Source: Rhodobacterales bacterium 34-62-10 (GTDB lineage: Bacteria; Pseudomonadota; Alphaproteobacteria; Rhodobacterales; Rhodobacteraceae). Taken from it: a DNA stretch of 5,861 bases. Positions within the stretch are counted from its first letter, which is position 1, and each line of letters starts with the position of its first letter. Positions 1-4,996 of this stretch are shown here, one piece after another. The stretch spans positions 1-5,861 of the forward strand of contig NCJR01000141.1 in the NCBI GenBank assembly GCA_002282555.1. Direction: 5' to 3'. The notes beneath the pieces were generated by a model. It saw only the letters and a list, made by a program, of their open reading frames with translations. It was not told where the DNA came from and did not search any database. The position numbers and the translations under genes are program-made.

Positions 1-344
1 GCCAGCGAGTCGTCCTCGGCCATGATCTCAGACGCAGCGTCCCGCACGATGCACGGGATCGGCGCGGTCTTCTCCAGCCGCTTCTGCTTCACCAGCAGTG
101 ACAGCGCCTGGAAGCGGCGGCCGCCGGCCGGGATCTCGAACGTGCCGGTCTCGACCCCATCAGCACCAAGCACAGGCCGGACGTTCAAGCCCTGCAGGAG
201 CCCGCGGCGGGCGATGTCTTCGGCCAGTTCCTCGACCGAGACGCCTGCCTTGATGCGCCGCACGTTGGACTGGCTCAGCACGAGCTTGTCGAAGGGGATG
301 TCCCGTGAGGGGGACAGGGTGATTTTCTGGGCTGCTTTCGCCAT
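1..344 (-). CDS. ParB/RepB/Spo0J-family protein, N-terminal part (gene runs off the left edge)
   Basis: An open frame without a stop reads leftward from ATG 344 to the window edge, giving 114 complete codons. The start is chosen because a GGAG sits 8 bases upstream; an in-frame ATG near 401-403 lacks a comparable site. The protein begins MAKAAQKITLSPSRDIPFDKL. It shows the ParB N-terminal domain: the SQSNVR segment (about 24-29), the EELAEDIARRGLLQGLNVRP segment (38-57) and the box I motif AGGRR (73-77). The segment ends at EDDSLA, where ParB proteins usually continue into the ENxxR box. It is clearly different from the repB product in this window. Relatives beside alphaproteobacterial plasmid cores are usually long, around 600-700 residues, but length and C-terminus cannot be seen here. 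Its role is likely DNA or centromere binding, possibly CTP-dependent like other ParB proteins; this is inferred from family. It lies downstream of repC in the same direction with no obvious terminator between, so it might be partly co-transcribed with repABC. Confidence 0.85.
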   Translation of the reverse strand, partial: MAKAAQKITLSPSRDIPFDKLVLSQSNVRRIKAGVSVEELAEDIARRGLLQGLNVRPVLGADGVETGTFEIPAGGRRFQALSLLVKQKRLEKTAPIPCIVRDAASEIMAEDDSL

Positions 345-459
345 CAGATCTTCTCCACGACGGGCGCCGGAAGCCACTCTCCCGATCTCACTTCCCGTCA
401 TCCCTCAAACCCCCAACCTTTCCCTCTGTCTGCTGGTTGCTCATCAGACGGCGCAGAGA

Positions 460-475
460 GTTCACAGCTGTGAAC
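460..475. other. parS: parS partition site, copy 1
   Basis: GTTCACAGCTGTGAAC is a perfect 16-bp palindrome and fits the repABC parS consensus GTTNNCNGCNGNNAAC at every fixed base. The flanking A and T extend the dyad to 18 bp (459-476). It lies between repC and the second parB-like gene. In repABC plasmids RepB binds such sites, and the complex is moved by the RepA ATPase to separate sister plasmids. The function here is inferred from the match and the setting. Confidence 0.9.
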
Positions 476-505
476 TTCGTTGATTGGGGCGCCGACGGGG
501 AGAAT

Positions 506-521
506 GTTCACAGCTGTGAAC
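506..521. other. parS: parS partition site, copy 2
   Basis: This is the same 16-mer as the copy at 460-475, with centres 46 bp apart. Here the dyad extends to a perfect 20-bp palindrome (504-523), which reaches the last base of the repC stop codon. The bases between the two copies are not otherwise repetitive. I saw no further copy of this 16-mer elsewhere in the window. The pair is probably the centromere of this replicon, nucleating RepB loading and spreading. Confidence 0.9.
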
Positions 522-522
522 A

Positions 523-1731
523 TCACGCCGCGTTTCGCCGGGACATCAGCGCCATGACCATCGGCCCGCAGGAAAACTCGCCCGCCGCCGCCTTCGACGT
601 CAGGGCGCGGAGGTAGCCACCGGGCGATCGGATGTCGGCAAAGCGTTCCAGCATGGCGACGACAACGATCGATGCCTGCTCGGGGCCCATGAACCGTTGC
701 GCTTCTTCCCAAGCGGACGCGCTGATCCCCATGGCGGGCCGTACATGGCAAGCCGCGTCGAAAAGCTGATGCCAATGGCGGATGTCGCCTTGGTAAAAGG
801 TTTTGAGCGACGGACAGCCAGCGATCACCAGATGGAGCGGGATCTTTGGCACGCGTCTTGTGTCCGCTTCTTCCACGTCAGCACCAGGTGCATCCGTTTC
901 AACATCTGGCGCGTCGGCCGCCCCGCCTTTTTCTAAGGCAGGTTCAAGATCTATAGATTCTTTATTTGAATTATGATGGTGGCGCTCAAAACTGGCATCA
1001 TTGGTGTTCATTTCTTCTGTTTCAAGGCCATCAATGACGTTGCGTGCGCGATCGAGAAGGGCTTCAAGGTCGGTCCGATATGCGGAGAGTTCCTCAAGCG
1101 TGAGCTTGCGGCGCAGGGCGCGCGCTGTGAGGACAGCCTTGTCGCGAAACTGATCCCACAGGCCAAGGCCGGGCTGGATCTCCTCTCCAAACTCCGCGAG
1201 GGCAGCGAGATCGCGCCGCATCAGGCTCACGACCTCCCGCAGTCGCCGCACACGGTCCTCGGCCTCACGCACGGCCTCTGCGGCCCGCGCCACCTCTTCG
1301 GACCGGCAGTAGAGTGGCGAGAGATCGAAGCCGAAAGCCACGCGCTCTTCGCCATGCTTGCGGACATACCTCTTCCCGTTGGGGCTATCGCGGCGCATGA
1401 GCAAGCCAGCGTCCACCAGGCGGGCAATGTGCCTGCGCATGGTGGAGCAGGGCATGCCATTCAGCCGCTCGCAGATCGCCTTGTTGGACGGGAAGACGAC
1501 CATTTCAGCGTTCCCGCCAAGCGCATCGTCCGGGAAGAAGCTGAGAAGACCCTGCATGACCGTCAAATCACGTTCTGTGACCCCAAAGGCCGCTTGCGCC
1601 TTGGACAGTTCGCGCAGGAGTTCCCACTTGTTGATAGGCTTACCCGGAACAGATACCTCAGGCCGCTCGACCACGCGCAGATGGGCGTGCGAGATCGGCC
1701 GCATAAACGGCGAAATCGGTGTGTACTCCAT
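523..1731 (-). CDS. repC: Plasmid replication initiator RepC
   Basis: RepC is the initiator of repABC replicons and binds the origin inside its own gene. The product from ATG 1731 is 402 residues, the usual RepC size, and begins MEYTPISPFMRPI. It has an N-terminal winged-helix region (FPSNKAI at 80-86, recognition-helix-like STMRRHIARLVDAGLL at 96-111, and a wing around 115-122). A charged, probably coiled-coil stretch follows (about 145-180). A hydrophilic, histidine- and asparagine-rich linker (about 247-258) separates it from a conserved C-terminal domain (about 285-402). The linker coincides with the AT-rich candidate oriV. It is the third gene of the repABC set, separated from repB by a 182-bp control region. 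Neither start has a good ribosome binding site. An in-frame GTG at 1743 would add four residues and overlaps the stop of a three-codon ORF as GTGA. Translation is therefore probably weak and controlled by the upstream RNA structures. Confidence 0.93.
   Translation of the reverse strand: MEYTPISPFMRPISHAHLRVVERPEVSVPGKPINKWELLRELSKAQAAFGVTERDLTVMQGLLSFFPDDALGGNAEMVVFPSNKAICERLNGMPCSTMRRHIARLVDAGLLMRRDSPNGKRYVRKHGEERVAFGFDLSPLYCRSEEVARAAEAVREAEDRVRRLREVVSLMRRDLAALAEFGEEIQPGLGLWDQFRDKAVLTARALRRKLTLEELSAYRTDLEALLDRARNVIDGLETEEMNTNDASFERHHHNSNKESIDLEPALEKGGAADAPDVETDAPGADVEEADTRRVPKIPLHLVIAGCPSLKTFYQGDIRHWHQLFDAACHVRPAMGISASAWEEAQRFMGPEQASIVVVAMLERFADIRSPGGYLRALTSKAAAGEFSCGPMVMALMSRRNAA
944..977. 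other. oriV: Candidate replication origin (oriV), AT-rich island inside repC
   Basis: Within high-GC coding sequence there is a 34-bp stretch with only 7 G/C bases, so about 79% A+T. It contains the perfect 10-bp palindrome ATCTATAGAT (949-958). It encodes part of the hydrophilic linker of RepC (about residues 251-263), where protein constraint looks low. In studied repABC plasmids such as R. etli p42d and Ti plasmids, the origin lies in an AT-rich segment in the middle of repC, and this matches that position. The exact RepC-binding borders cannot be read from sequence. Confidence 0.65.
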
Positions 1732-1763
1732 GATGTCATTCACGAAGGCATAGAAAAGCTGTT

Positions 1764-1787
1764 CCGCGAATCACATATGACTTGCGG
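1764..1787 (-). promoter_or_regulatory. S-element-type stem-loop in the repC leader
   Basis: On the minus-strand transcript this segment folds as CCGC, unpaired A, AGTCA, loop TATG, TGATT, unpaired C, GCGG. That is nine pairs including one G-U, around a 4-base loop. AACAGCTTTTC follows directly, a weak terminator-like tail. It sits about 30 bases before the repC start. In R. etli p42d a stem-loop at this location, together with the antisense RNA, is required for replication control and lowers repC expression when formed. The same role is inferred here. Confidence 0.65.
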
Positions 1788-1810
1788 TTTGCGCGCCGGC
1801 CCACTACCTT
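1782..1810 (+). promoter_or_regulatory. Candidate promoter of the counter-transcribed RNA
   Basis: A -35-like TTGCGG (1782-1787) and a -10-like TACCTT (1805-1810) are 17 bp apart. The match to consensus is moderate (-10 only 3 of 6). Support comes mostly from position: initiation near 1817 would give an RNA of about 55 nt ending at the clear terminator at 1834-1871. A TAAGAT at 1819-1824 is an alternative -10, but it has no good -35 partner. Confidence 0.4.
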
Positions 1811-1816
1811 GAAAGT

Positions 1817-1871
1817 GCTAAGATCAAAGTTGGGGTCTCGTGGAGCGCAAGCTTTGCGGGACCTTTTCTTT
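1817..1871 (+). ncRNA. incA: Counter-transcribed antisense RNA (ctRNA / incA type) between repB and repC
   Basis: The repB-repC gap of repABC plasmids encodes a short antisense RNA, opposite to the operon, which is a main incompatibility and copy-number determinant. Here the plus strand of that gap has a strong intrinsic terminator (1834-1871) and a plausible promoter (1782-1810). Together they imply a transcript of roughly 50-60 nt, in line with known examples. It would pair with the repABC leader upstream of repC and favour formation of the 1764-1787 stem-loop, reducing RepC synthesis. The 3' end is well supported; the 5' end is approximate. Confidence 0.65.
1834..1871 (+). terminator. Rho-independent terminator of the ctRNA
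   Basis: GGTCTCG (1834-1840) pairs with CGGGACC (1857-1863), seven pairs with one U-G. An inner CAA/TTG helix (1848-1850 with 1854-1856) closes a GCT loop. The tract TTTTCTTT (1864-1871) follows immediately. A competing inner fold is CGCAA/TTGCG (1846-1850 with 1854-1858). The polarity fits only the plus strand, so it ends an RNA antisense to the rep operon. Confidence 0.75.
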
Positions 1872-1913
1872 AGCCTGTACCGTGCCTCCTTTTTGTTGCT
1901 GCTCTGCCTCTCT

Positions 1914-2906
1914 TCATGTCTCGCCTTTCCAGCGATCGTGAAGCTCTTCGAGGACGTCCTGCGCGCGGGCATCAAGCCACTCCGCAAAGGCATCATCCAC
2001 ATCCGTCAGGTCCAAGCGAAGCGCCCGGCCAGATCTCTTGATAGCGCCCACGGGCGTGCCATCGATCACAAGGGCAGTGGTCTTCGATCTCGGCTTCTTG
2101 CCGAGCGTCGAGCTCACACTCTTTTTTACGTGCCGCGCAACGGCCTCAAAAGCCGCCACCGAAGGATCAACCTGCGGACCCTCATCCGCCTGTTCGTTCG
2201 CGGCCGCCTTGGCGCGAACATCAAGAGCAACTCGGGAAAGATCGTCGTTCTCGATCCGGCTGTCGGCAAGCTCCTTGGCCAAAGCTTCCCATCTGGGACG
2301 GCCGACGCCGTGCGCCGGTCCGATTGCATGGGCCAGTGCAGTTCCGATCGCCTTGGCAACCGAGATCGACATCGATACCGCCGAACGGGTCACGTTGAGC
2401 ACTTCGGCAATCTGTGCCTGCGAGCCAAAGCCACTATCGAGCAGTTCCTGAGCGAAGAGGGCACGCTCGATGTAACTCAGGTCACGTCTACCAGTATTCT
2501 CTGAAACCTGAGCGCGCAGTGCCGCCGTATCGTCCAGGTTAGCGATGAGGGCGCGAACCTTGCTCACTTTGTCGGAGGCACGAATGGCCTCAAGACGGCG
2601 GCGTCCATAGACGAGGAGATACTGATTGGGGTCGGTCGCATGGCGCCGAACAAGGATGGGCACAGTCTGCCCGTTTTGTTCAATCGACGCGCGAAGGTCG
2701 TGCACATCCTTTGGGTCGAGGCGATCCGAGTATCGCTCGTCTTGGATCTCAGCCGGATCGAGCTCCCAAACATGGTGAGCATCGACAGCATCACGCGCCG
2801 ACCGCAGGGCCCGATTGCTAGACATCATGCTACCAGGGGCAGGGGGCGTCCCCGCCGCTGCAAGACTATCCAGCATGGACATGCGCTTCTTCTTGCTGTC
2901 GGTCAT
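1914..2906 (-). CDS. repB: Plasmid partition protein RepB (ParB family)
   Basis: RepB is the centromere-binding protein of the repABC system. It binds parS and, with RepA, carries out partition and represses the operon. The product from ATG 2906 is 330 residues, typical of RepB. It has a basic start (MTDSKKKRMSMLDSL) as seen in RepB proteins, then the ParB N-terminal domain from about residue 46. Visible motifs are YGRRRLEAI (100-108, box I) and SENTGRRDLSYIERA (135-149, box II). A helix-turn-helix follows (SQAQIAEVLNVTRSAVSMSI, about 162-181), the likely parS reader, and then a C-terminal dimerisation region. The ATG overlaps the repA stop by one base (TGATG), with a GGGGG five bases upstream, indicating translational coupling. 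A TTG four codons upstream is possible but less likely. The two parS sites after repC are its probable targets. Confidence 0.95.
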   Translation of the reverse strand: MTDSKKKRMSMLDSLAAAGTPPAPGSMMSSNRALRSARDAVDAHHVWELDPAEIQDERYSDRLDPKDVHDLRASIEQNGQTVPILVRRHATDPNQYLLVYGRRRLEAIRASDKVSKVRALIANLDDTAALRAQVSENTGRRDLSYIERALFAQELLDSGFGSQAQIAEVLNVTRSAVSMSISVAKAIGTALAHAIGPAHGVGRPRWEALAKELADSRIENDDLSRVALDVRAKAAANEQADEGPQVDPSVAAFEAVARHVKKSVSSTLGKKPRSKTTALVIDGTPVGAIKRSGRALRLDLTDVDDAFAEWLDARAQDVLEELHDRWKGET

Positions 2907-4090
2907 CAGCGCCCCCAAGTCTTCTGAATGAGCTGGGCAATCTCGTCGTTGACCGCATTCAGGCTTTCAATGGCCCGGTCATAGGTCGTCCGGGTGAACG
3001 CGCTGCGTTCGACCTCGTAAAGGGTCTGCTTGGTCAAACCGGCATCTGAGATGGCCGTCGACTTGAGCATCGGCGCGTTCAAAACCTTGTCGCCGTACAT
3101 CGTCCGCAAGAAGGCGACGATACGGTTCTGCGGTGCGTCTGTCGGCTCATACCGGGTCAAGAGATACCGCATCCAGTCATGCGACATGTCGGCCCCACTG
3201 TCGGCAATGACGTCCATCAGGTCGGCCGTCATTCTAAGGAACTGGCTCATCGACATCACGTCGAGCATCTCGGGATGGATCGTCACGAGAACGCCTGTCG
3301 CGGCTGAAAGCGCGGACATGGTCAAAAACCCAAGCTGCGGAGGACAGTCGATGACGACGACGTCATACCGCTCATCGACCTGCGCCAGCGCCTCCTTCAC
3401 ACGGAAGAAGAACAAACCCGCGTTGCCGCGAGAAAGCGCCCGCGGTGTCTCGTGCTCGAACTCCATCAGTTCAAGATTCCCAGGAATCAGATCGAGATTC
3501 GGAATGTATGTCTTGCGGATCACCGCGGCGATCGGAACCGGGTCTTCATAACGGATCGCATCGTAGAGCGTGCCGCCGTCCAGCAGGTCAAACTCAGGCT
3601 GAACCCCATGCAACGCCGTAAGAGAAGCCTGCGGATCGAGGTCGATTGCCAGGACACGGTAACCCTTGAGGGCCAACCGTTGGGCGAGATGCGCCGAGGA
3701 GGTCGTCTTTCCGGACCCACCCTTGAAGTTCATCACGCCGATGATCTGCAGATGGTCACCAGCGCGACGACCGGGCAGGTAGTCTCCAGGCTTTCGAGCC
3801 GTTTTCTCCAACAAAATTCGTAAGTTATGGATATCTTCAGCAGAGTAGTGCCGCCGGTTCCCCGATGAAACTTCTGGCGACGGCCCCTTGCCATCAAGAT
3901 GGAGCTTTCTGAGGTATGAGTCGTTGACGCCTAGCAGAGCAGCAGCTTCCCCAGAGGTGAACTTGCGCATAGACTTGGATGCGTCAGGCGGGAACAGGCT
4001 CTCACGCTGCGAATGCAGTTGCGCCGCCAGCACCTCGGAATGCTGACGGATCACAGCGTTCAGGTCTTCCTGTGTATCGGCTCTGCTCAT
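2906..4090 (-). CDS. repA: Plasmid partition ATPase RepA (ParA family)
   Basis: RepA is the Walker-type ATPase that drives segregation of RepB-parS complexes over the nucleoid and represses its own operon. The product from ATG 4090 is 394 residues, the usual RepA length, beginning MSRADTQEDLNAV. A GAGGG lies three bases before the start. A longer frame from GTG 4219 would add 43 residues, but it crosses the likely promoter and operator and is rejected. Residues 44-65 form a MerR-like helix-turn-helix (FTSGEAAALLGVNDSYLRKL), followed by RRHYSAEDI (79-87), as in ParA proteins that autoregulate. The ATPase core shows Walker A KGGSGKTT (123-130) with the ParA-specific first lysine, Walker A' AIDLDPQ (148-154) and Walker B VVIDCPP (245-251). 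It is the first gene of the operon, and its TGA overlaps the repB ATG. All catalytic motifs look intact. Confidence 0.96.
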   Translation of the reverse strand: MSRADTQEDLNAVIRQHSEVLAAQLHSQRESLFPPDASKSMRKFTSGEAAALLGVNDSYLRKLHLDGKGPSPEVSSGNRRHYSAEDIHNLRILLEKTARKPGDYLPGRRAGDHLQIIGVMNFKGGSGKTTSSAHLAQRLALKGYRVLAIDLDPQASLTALHGVQPEFDLLDGGTLYDAIRYEDPVPIAAVIRKTYIPNLDLIPGNLELMEFEHETPRALSRGNAGLFFFRVKEALAQVDERYDVVVIDCPPQLGFLTMSALSAATGVLVTIHPEMLDVMSMSQFLRMTADLMDVIADSGADMSHDWMRYLLTRYEPTDAPQNRIVAFLRTMYGDKVLNAPMLKSTAISDAGLTKQTLYEVERSAFTRTTYDRAIESLNAVNDEIAQLIQKTWGR

Positions 4091-4115
4091 CTGCCCTCGC
4101 GCGCCCGTGGCGTGT

Positions 4116-4151
4116 TCACGGAATTTGGCGTTTAGTCGCCCTTTTCCGTGA
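4116..4151. promoter_or_regulatory. Inverted repeat / hairpin at the repA promoter, candidate RepA operator
   Basis: TCACGGAA (4116-4123) and TTCCGTGA (4144-4151) are perfect 8-bp inverted arms. Inside them is a second GGCG (4127-4130) / CGCC (4137-4140) helix with a 6-base loop and symmetric 3-base internal loops. The repeat lies just upstream of the repA start and covers the transcription start expected from the candidate -10 at 4151-4156. repABC operons are autorepressed by RepA with RepB at an operator in this region, which makes an operator the leading reading. A leader hairpin acting on the mRNA is the alternative. Confidence 0.55.
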
Positions 4152-4180
4152 CTATTGCCGGAGGACTCAGATTCGTGCAA
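4151..4180 (-). promoter_or_regulatory. Candidate repABC promoter
   Basis: Reading the minus strand, TTGCAC (4180-4175) is a -35-like hexamer and AATAGT (4156-4151) a -10-like hexamer, 18 bp apart and about 60 bp before the repA ATG. Both matches are partial. Two GANTC sites (4164-4168 and 4170-4174) fall in the spacer. The adjoining inverted repeat supports a regulated promoter here, but the hexamers are not strong enough to be sure. Confidence 0.35.
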
Positions 4181-4246
4181 GCACTTTCTAAATCTGGTGT
4201 CAGCCACTGCGCGATGCACAAGAGTAGCCCAAGCTCGCGGACAGGC

Positions 4247-4275
4247 TTGCCCATGTAGCTAGTGTGATATACATT
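4247..4275 (+). promoter_or_regulatory. Candidate promoter of the toxin-antitoxin operon
   Basis: TTGCCC (4247-4252) and TACATT (4270-4275) are 17 bp apart, with fair matches to -35 and -10. TATACA (4268-4273) is an alternative -10. The -10 area falls within the GATATAC/GTATATC palindrome, so binding there would block transcription. It is divergent from the repA promoter. Confidence 0.45.
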
Positions 4276-4289
4276 CCTGATCGTATATC
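4266..4289. promoter_or_regulatory. Palindromic operator of the toxin-antitoxin operon
   Basis: GATATAC (4266-4272) and GTATATC (4283-4289) are perfect 7-bp inverted arms separated by 10 bp. They overlap the likely -10 and lie just before the antitoxin ribosome binding site. AbrB-fold antitoxins, alone or with their toxin, bind such palindromes to repress their own operon. The arms are A+T-rich against a G+C-rich background. Confidence 0.6.
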
Positions 4290-4294
4290 CCCAC

Positions 4295-4301
4295 AGGAGG
4301 T
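4295..4301 (+). promoter_or_regulatory. Strong ribosome binding site fixing the antitoxin start
   Basis: AGGAGGT is a near-perfect Shine-Dalgarno sequence, four bases before ATG 4306. It rules out the in-frame GTG at 4264, which lies inside the operator. It should favour strong antitoxin translation relative to the toxin, which has no comparable site. Confidence 0.8.
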
Positions 4302-4305
4302 CACG

Positions 4306-4533
4306 ATGCAGGTCGCGAAATGGGGCAACTCGCTTGCCGTCCGTTTGCCCGCCGAGCTTGTCCGGGAACTTGGCCTAAAGGAAGGCGATCAGATCGACCT
4401 GGTCAAGGACGACGGCCAGGTCAGAGTCCGTCGTCTGGCACGTGCGGATGAGGTGCTGATGGGTCTGCGCCGCTTCCGGGGCAAGCTGCCCGCTGCGGAA
4501 CGCCTGAGCCGCGAAGACGCGCATGAGCGCTGA
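4306..4533 (+). CDS. vapB: Type II antitoxin, AbrB/MazE/VapB fold
   Basis: This 75-residue protein begins MQVAKWGNSLAVRLPAELV. It carries the swapped-hairpin AbrB/MazE DNA-binding motif: the WGNSLAVRLP signature (6-15), then a helix ending in LGLKEGDQIDL (22-32) and the beta strand QVRVRR (38-43). The remaining charged tail (44-75) is the usual toxin-wrapping segment. Its role is to neutralise the PIN toxin encoded next and to repress the operon through the palindrome at 4266-4289. Its stop overlaps the toxin start by 11 bases, the classic antitoxin-first arrangement. On a plasmid such a pair favours retention by post-segregational killing or growth arrest. The symbol follows the toxin partner; by fold alone it could be called MazE-like. 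Confidence 0.88.
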   Translation: MQVAKWGNSLAVRLPAELVRELGLKEGDQIDLVKDDGQVRVRRLARADEVLMGLRRFRGKLPAAERLSREDAHER

Positions 4534-4918
4534 ATTCGCGGACACAAATGTCGTTCTGTACCTGCTCGACGACGGCCCGAAGGCCGATCGCGCCGAGGTT
4601 ATCCTGGGGCAGGGGCCCCGGATCAGCGTTCAGGTCCTGAACGAGACGCTGGTAAACTGCCGCCGCAAGGCTGGCCTGAGCTGGGAGGAAGCAGGGGCGT
4701 TTCTCGAAGGCGTGCGCGCCTTGTGCCCCGTCGAAGACCTGACCCTCCAAACCCACGACGTCGGCCGCGCCTTGGCAGAACGCTACGGCTTCTCGATCTA
4801 CGACGCCATGATCGTGGCCAGCGCTTTGGTTGCGGGCTGCACCACGCTGTGGAGCGAGGACATGCAAGATGGCCTGCTGGTCGAAGGCCAGCTTCGCATC
4901 GTCAACCCCTTTACATGA
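4523..4918 (+). CDS. vapC: Type II toxin, PIN-domain ribonuclease (VapC family)
   Basis: This 131-residue protein has the size and acidic active site of VapC-type PIN nucleases. DTN (D7) comes at the start, a glutamate in VLNETL (E41) follows, then D94 in the YDAMIVASAL motif and D113 in SEDMQDG. These residues would hold Mg2+ or Mn2+ for RNA cleavage; characterised VapC toxins cut tRNAs or rRNA and stop translation, but the target here is unknown. The ATG lies inside the last codons of the antitoxin gene (11-base overlap) and has no clear ribosome binding site of its own, so translation should be coupled to and limited by the antitoxin. The C-terminus (LRIVNPF) is typical of the family. All expected catalytic residues are present, so the toxin looks active. 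Confidence 0.9.
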   Translation: MSAEFADTNVVLYLLDDGPKADRAEVILGQGPRISVQVLNETLVNCRRKAGLSWEEAGAFLEGVRALCPVEDLTLQTHDVGRALAERYGFSIYDAMIVASALVAGCTTLWSEDMQDGLLVEGQLRIVNPFT

Positions 4919-4951
4919 CCGGACAGCTACTGAGCGTGGACCTGACCACAG

Positions 4952-4988
4952 CCTTGTAATCCTTCCATGTCGTGGAGGATTTGCAAGG
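4952..4988. terminator. Imperfect hairpin between convergent genes, possible bidirectional terminator
   Basis: CCTTG (4952-4956) pairs with CAAGG (4984-4988), AATCC (4958-4962) with GGATT (4977-4981), and TCCA (4964-4967) with TGGA (4973-4976) around a 5-base loop. That is 14 pairs with a small internal loop and one bulge. It fills most of the 78-bp gap between the toxin and the convergent recombinase. Neither side has a good T tract, so intrinsic termination would be weak. A protein-binding dyad is the alternative. Confidence 0.4.
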
Positions 4989-4996
4989 TAGCGCGA

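Noticed and set aside
345..459. Possible terminator or promoter between repC and the second parB-like gene
   Set aside because: Apart from the parS sites I see no stem followed by a T tract and no convincing -35/-10 pair, so I do not annotate one.
22..483. 153-codon plus-strand ORF at the left edge
   Set aside because: The opposite strand encodes a clear ParB N-terminal domain with a good ribosome binding site, and this frame is its shadow. It also runs through a parS site.
398..775. 125-codon minus-strand ORF overlapping the repC 3' end and both parS sites
   Set aside because: It is a different frame of the conserved repC C-terminal coding region, without a recognisable family.
973..1812. 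279-codon plus-strand ORF antisense to repC
   Set aside because: It is a shadow frame of the well-supported repC gene in high-GC DNA. It shows no recognisable domain and no ribosome binding site.
1736..2002. 88-codon minus-strand ORF spanning the end of repB and the repC leader
   Set aside because: It begins inside repB in another frame and its conserved-looking part is explained by the RNA control region. No good start signal is visible.
1782..2504. 240-codon plus-strand ORF over the 3' half of repB and the repB-repC gap
   Set aside because: It lies antisense to repB and runs through the antisense-RNA terminator. Its composition looks like a reverse-frame artefact.
4091..4219. 43-residue N-terminal extension of RepA from GTG 4219
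   Set aside because: It would include the candidate promoter and operator. The ATG at 4090 has a GAGGG site and gives the normal RepA length.
4421..4867. 148-codon minus-strand ORF opposite the toxin-antitoxin pair
   Set aside because: The plus strand encodes two recognisable proteins with conserved motifs. This is a reverse-frame shadow.
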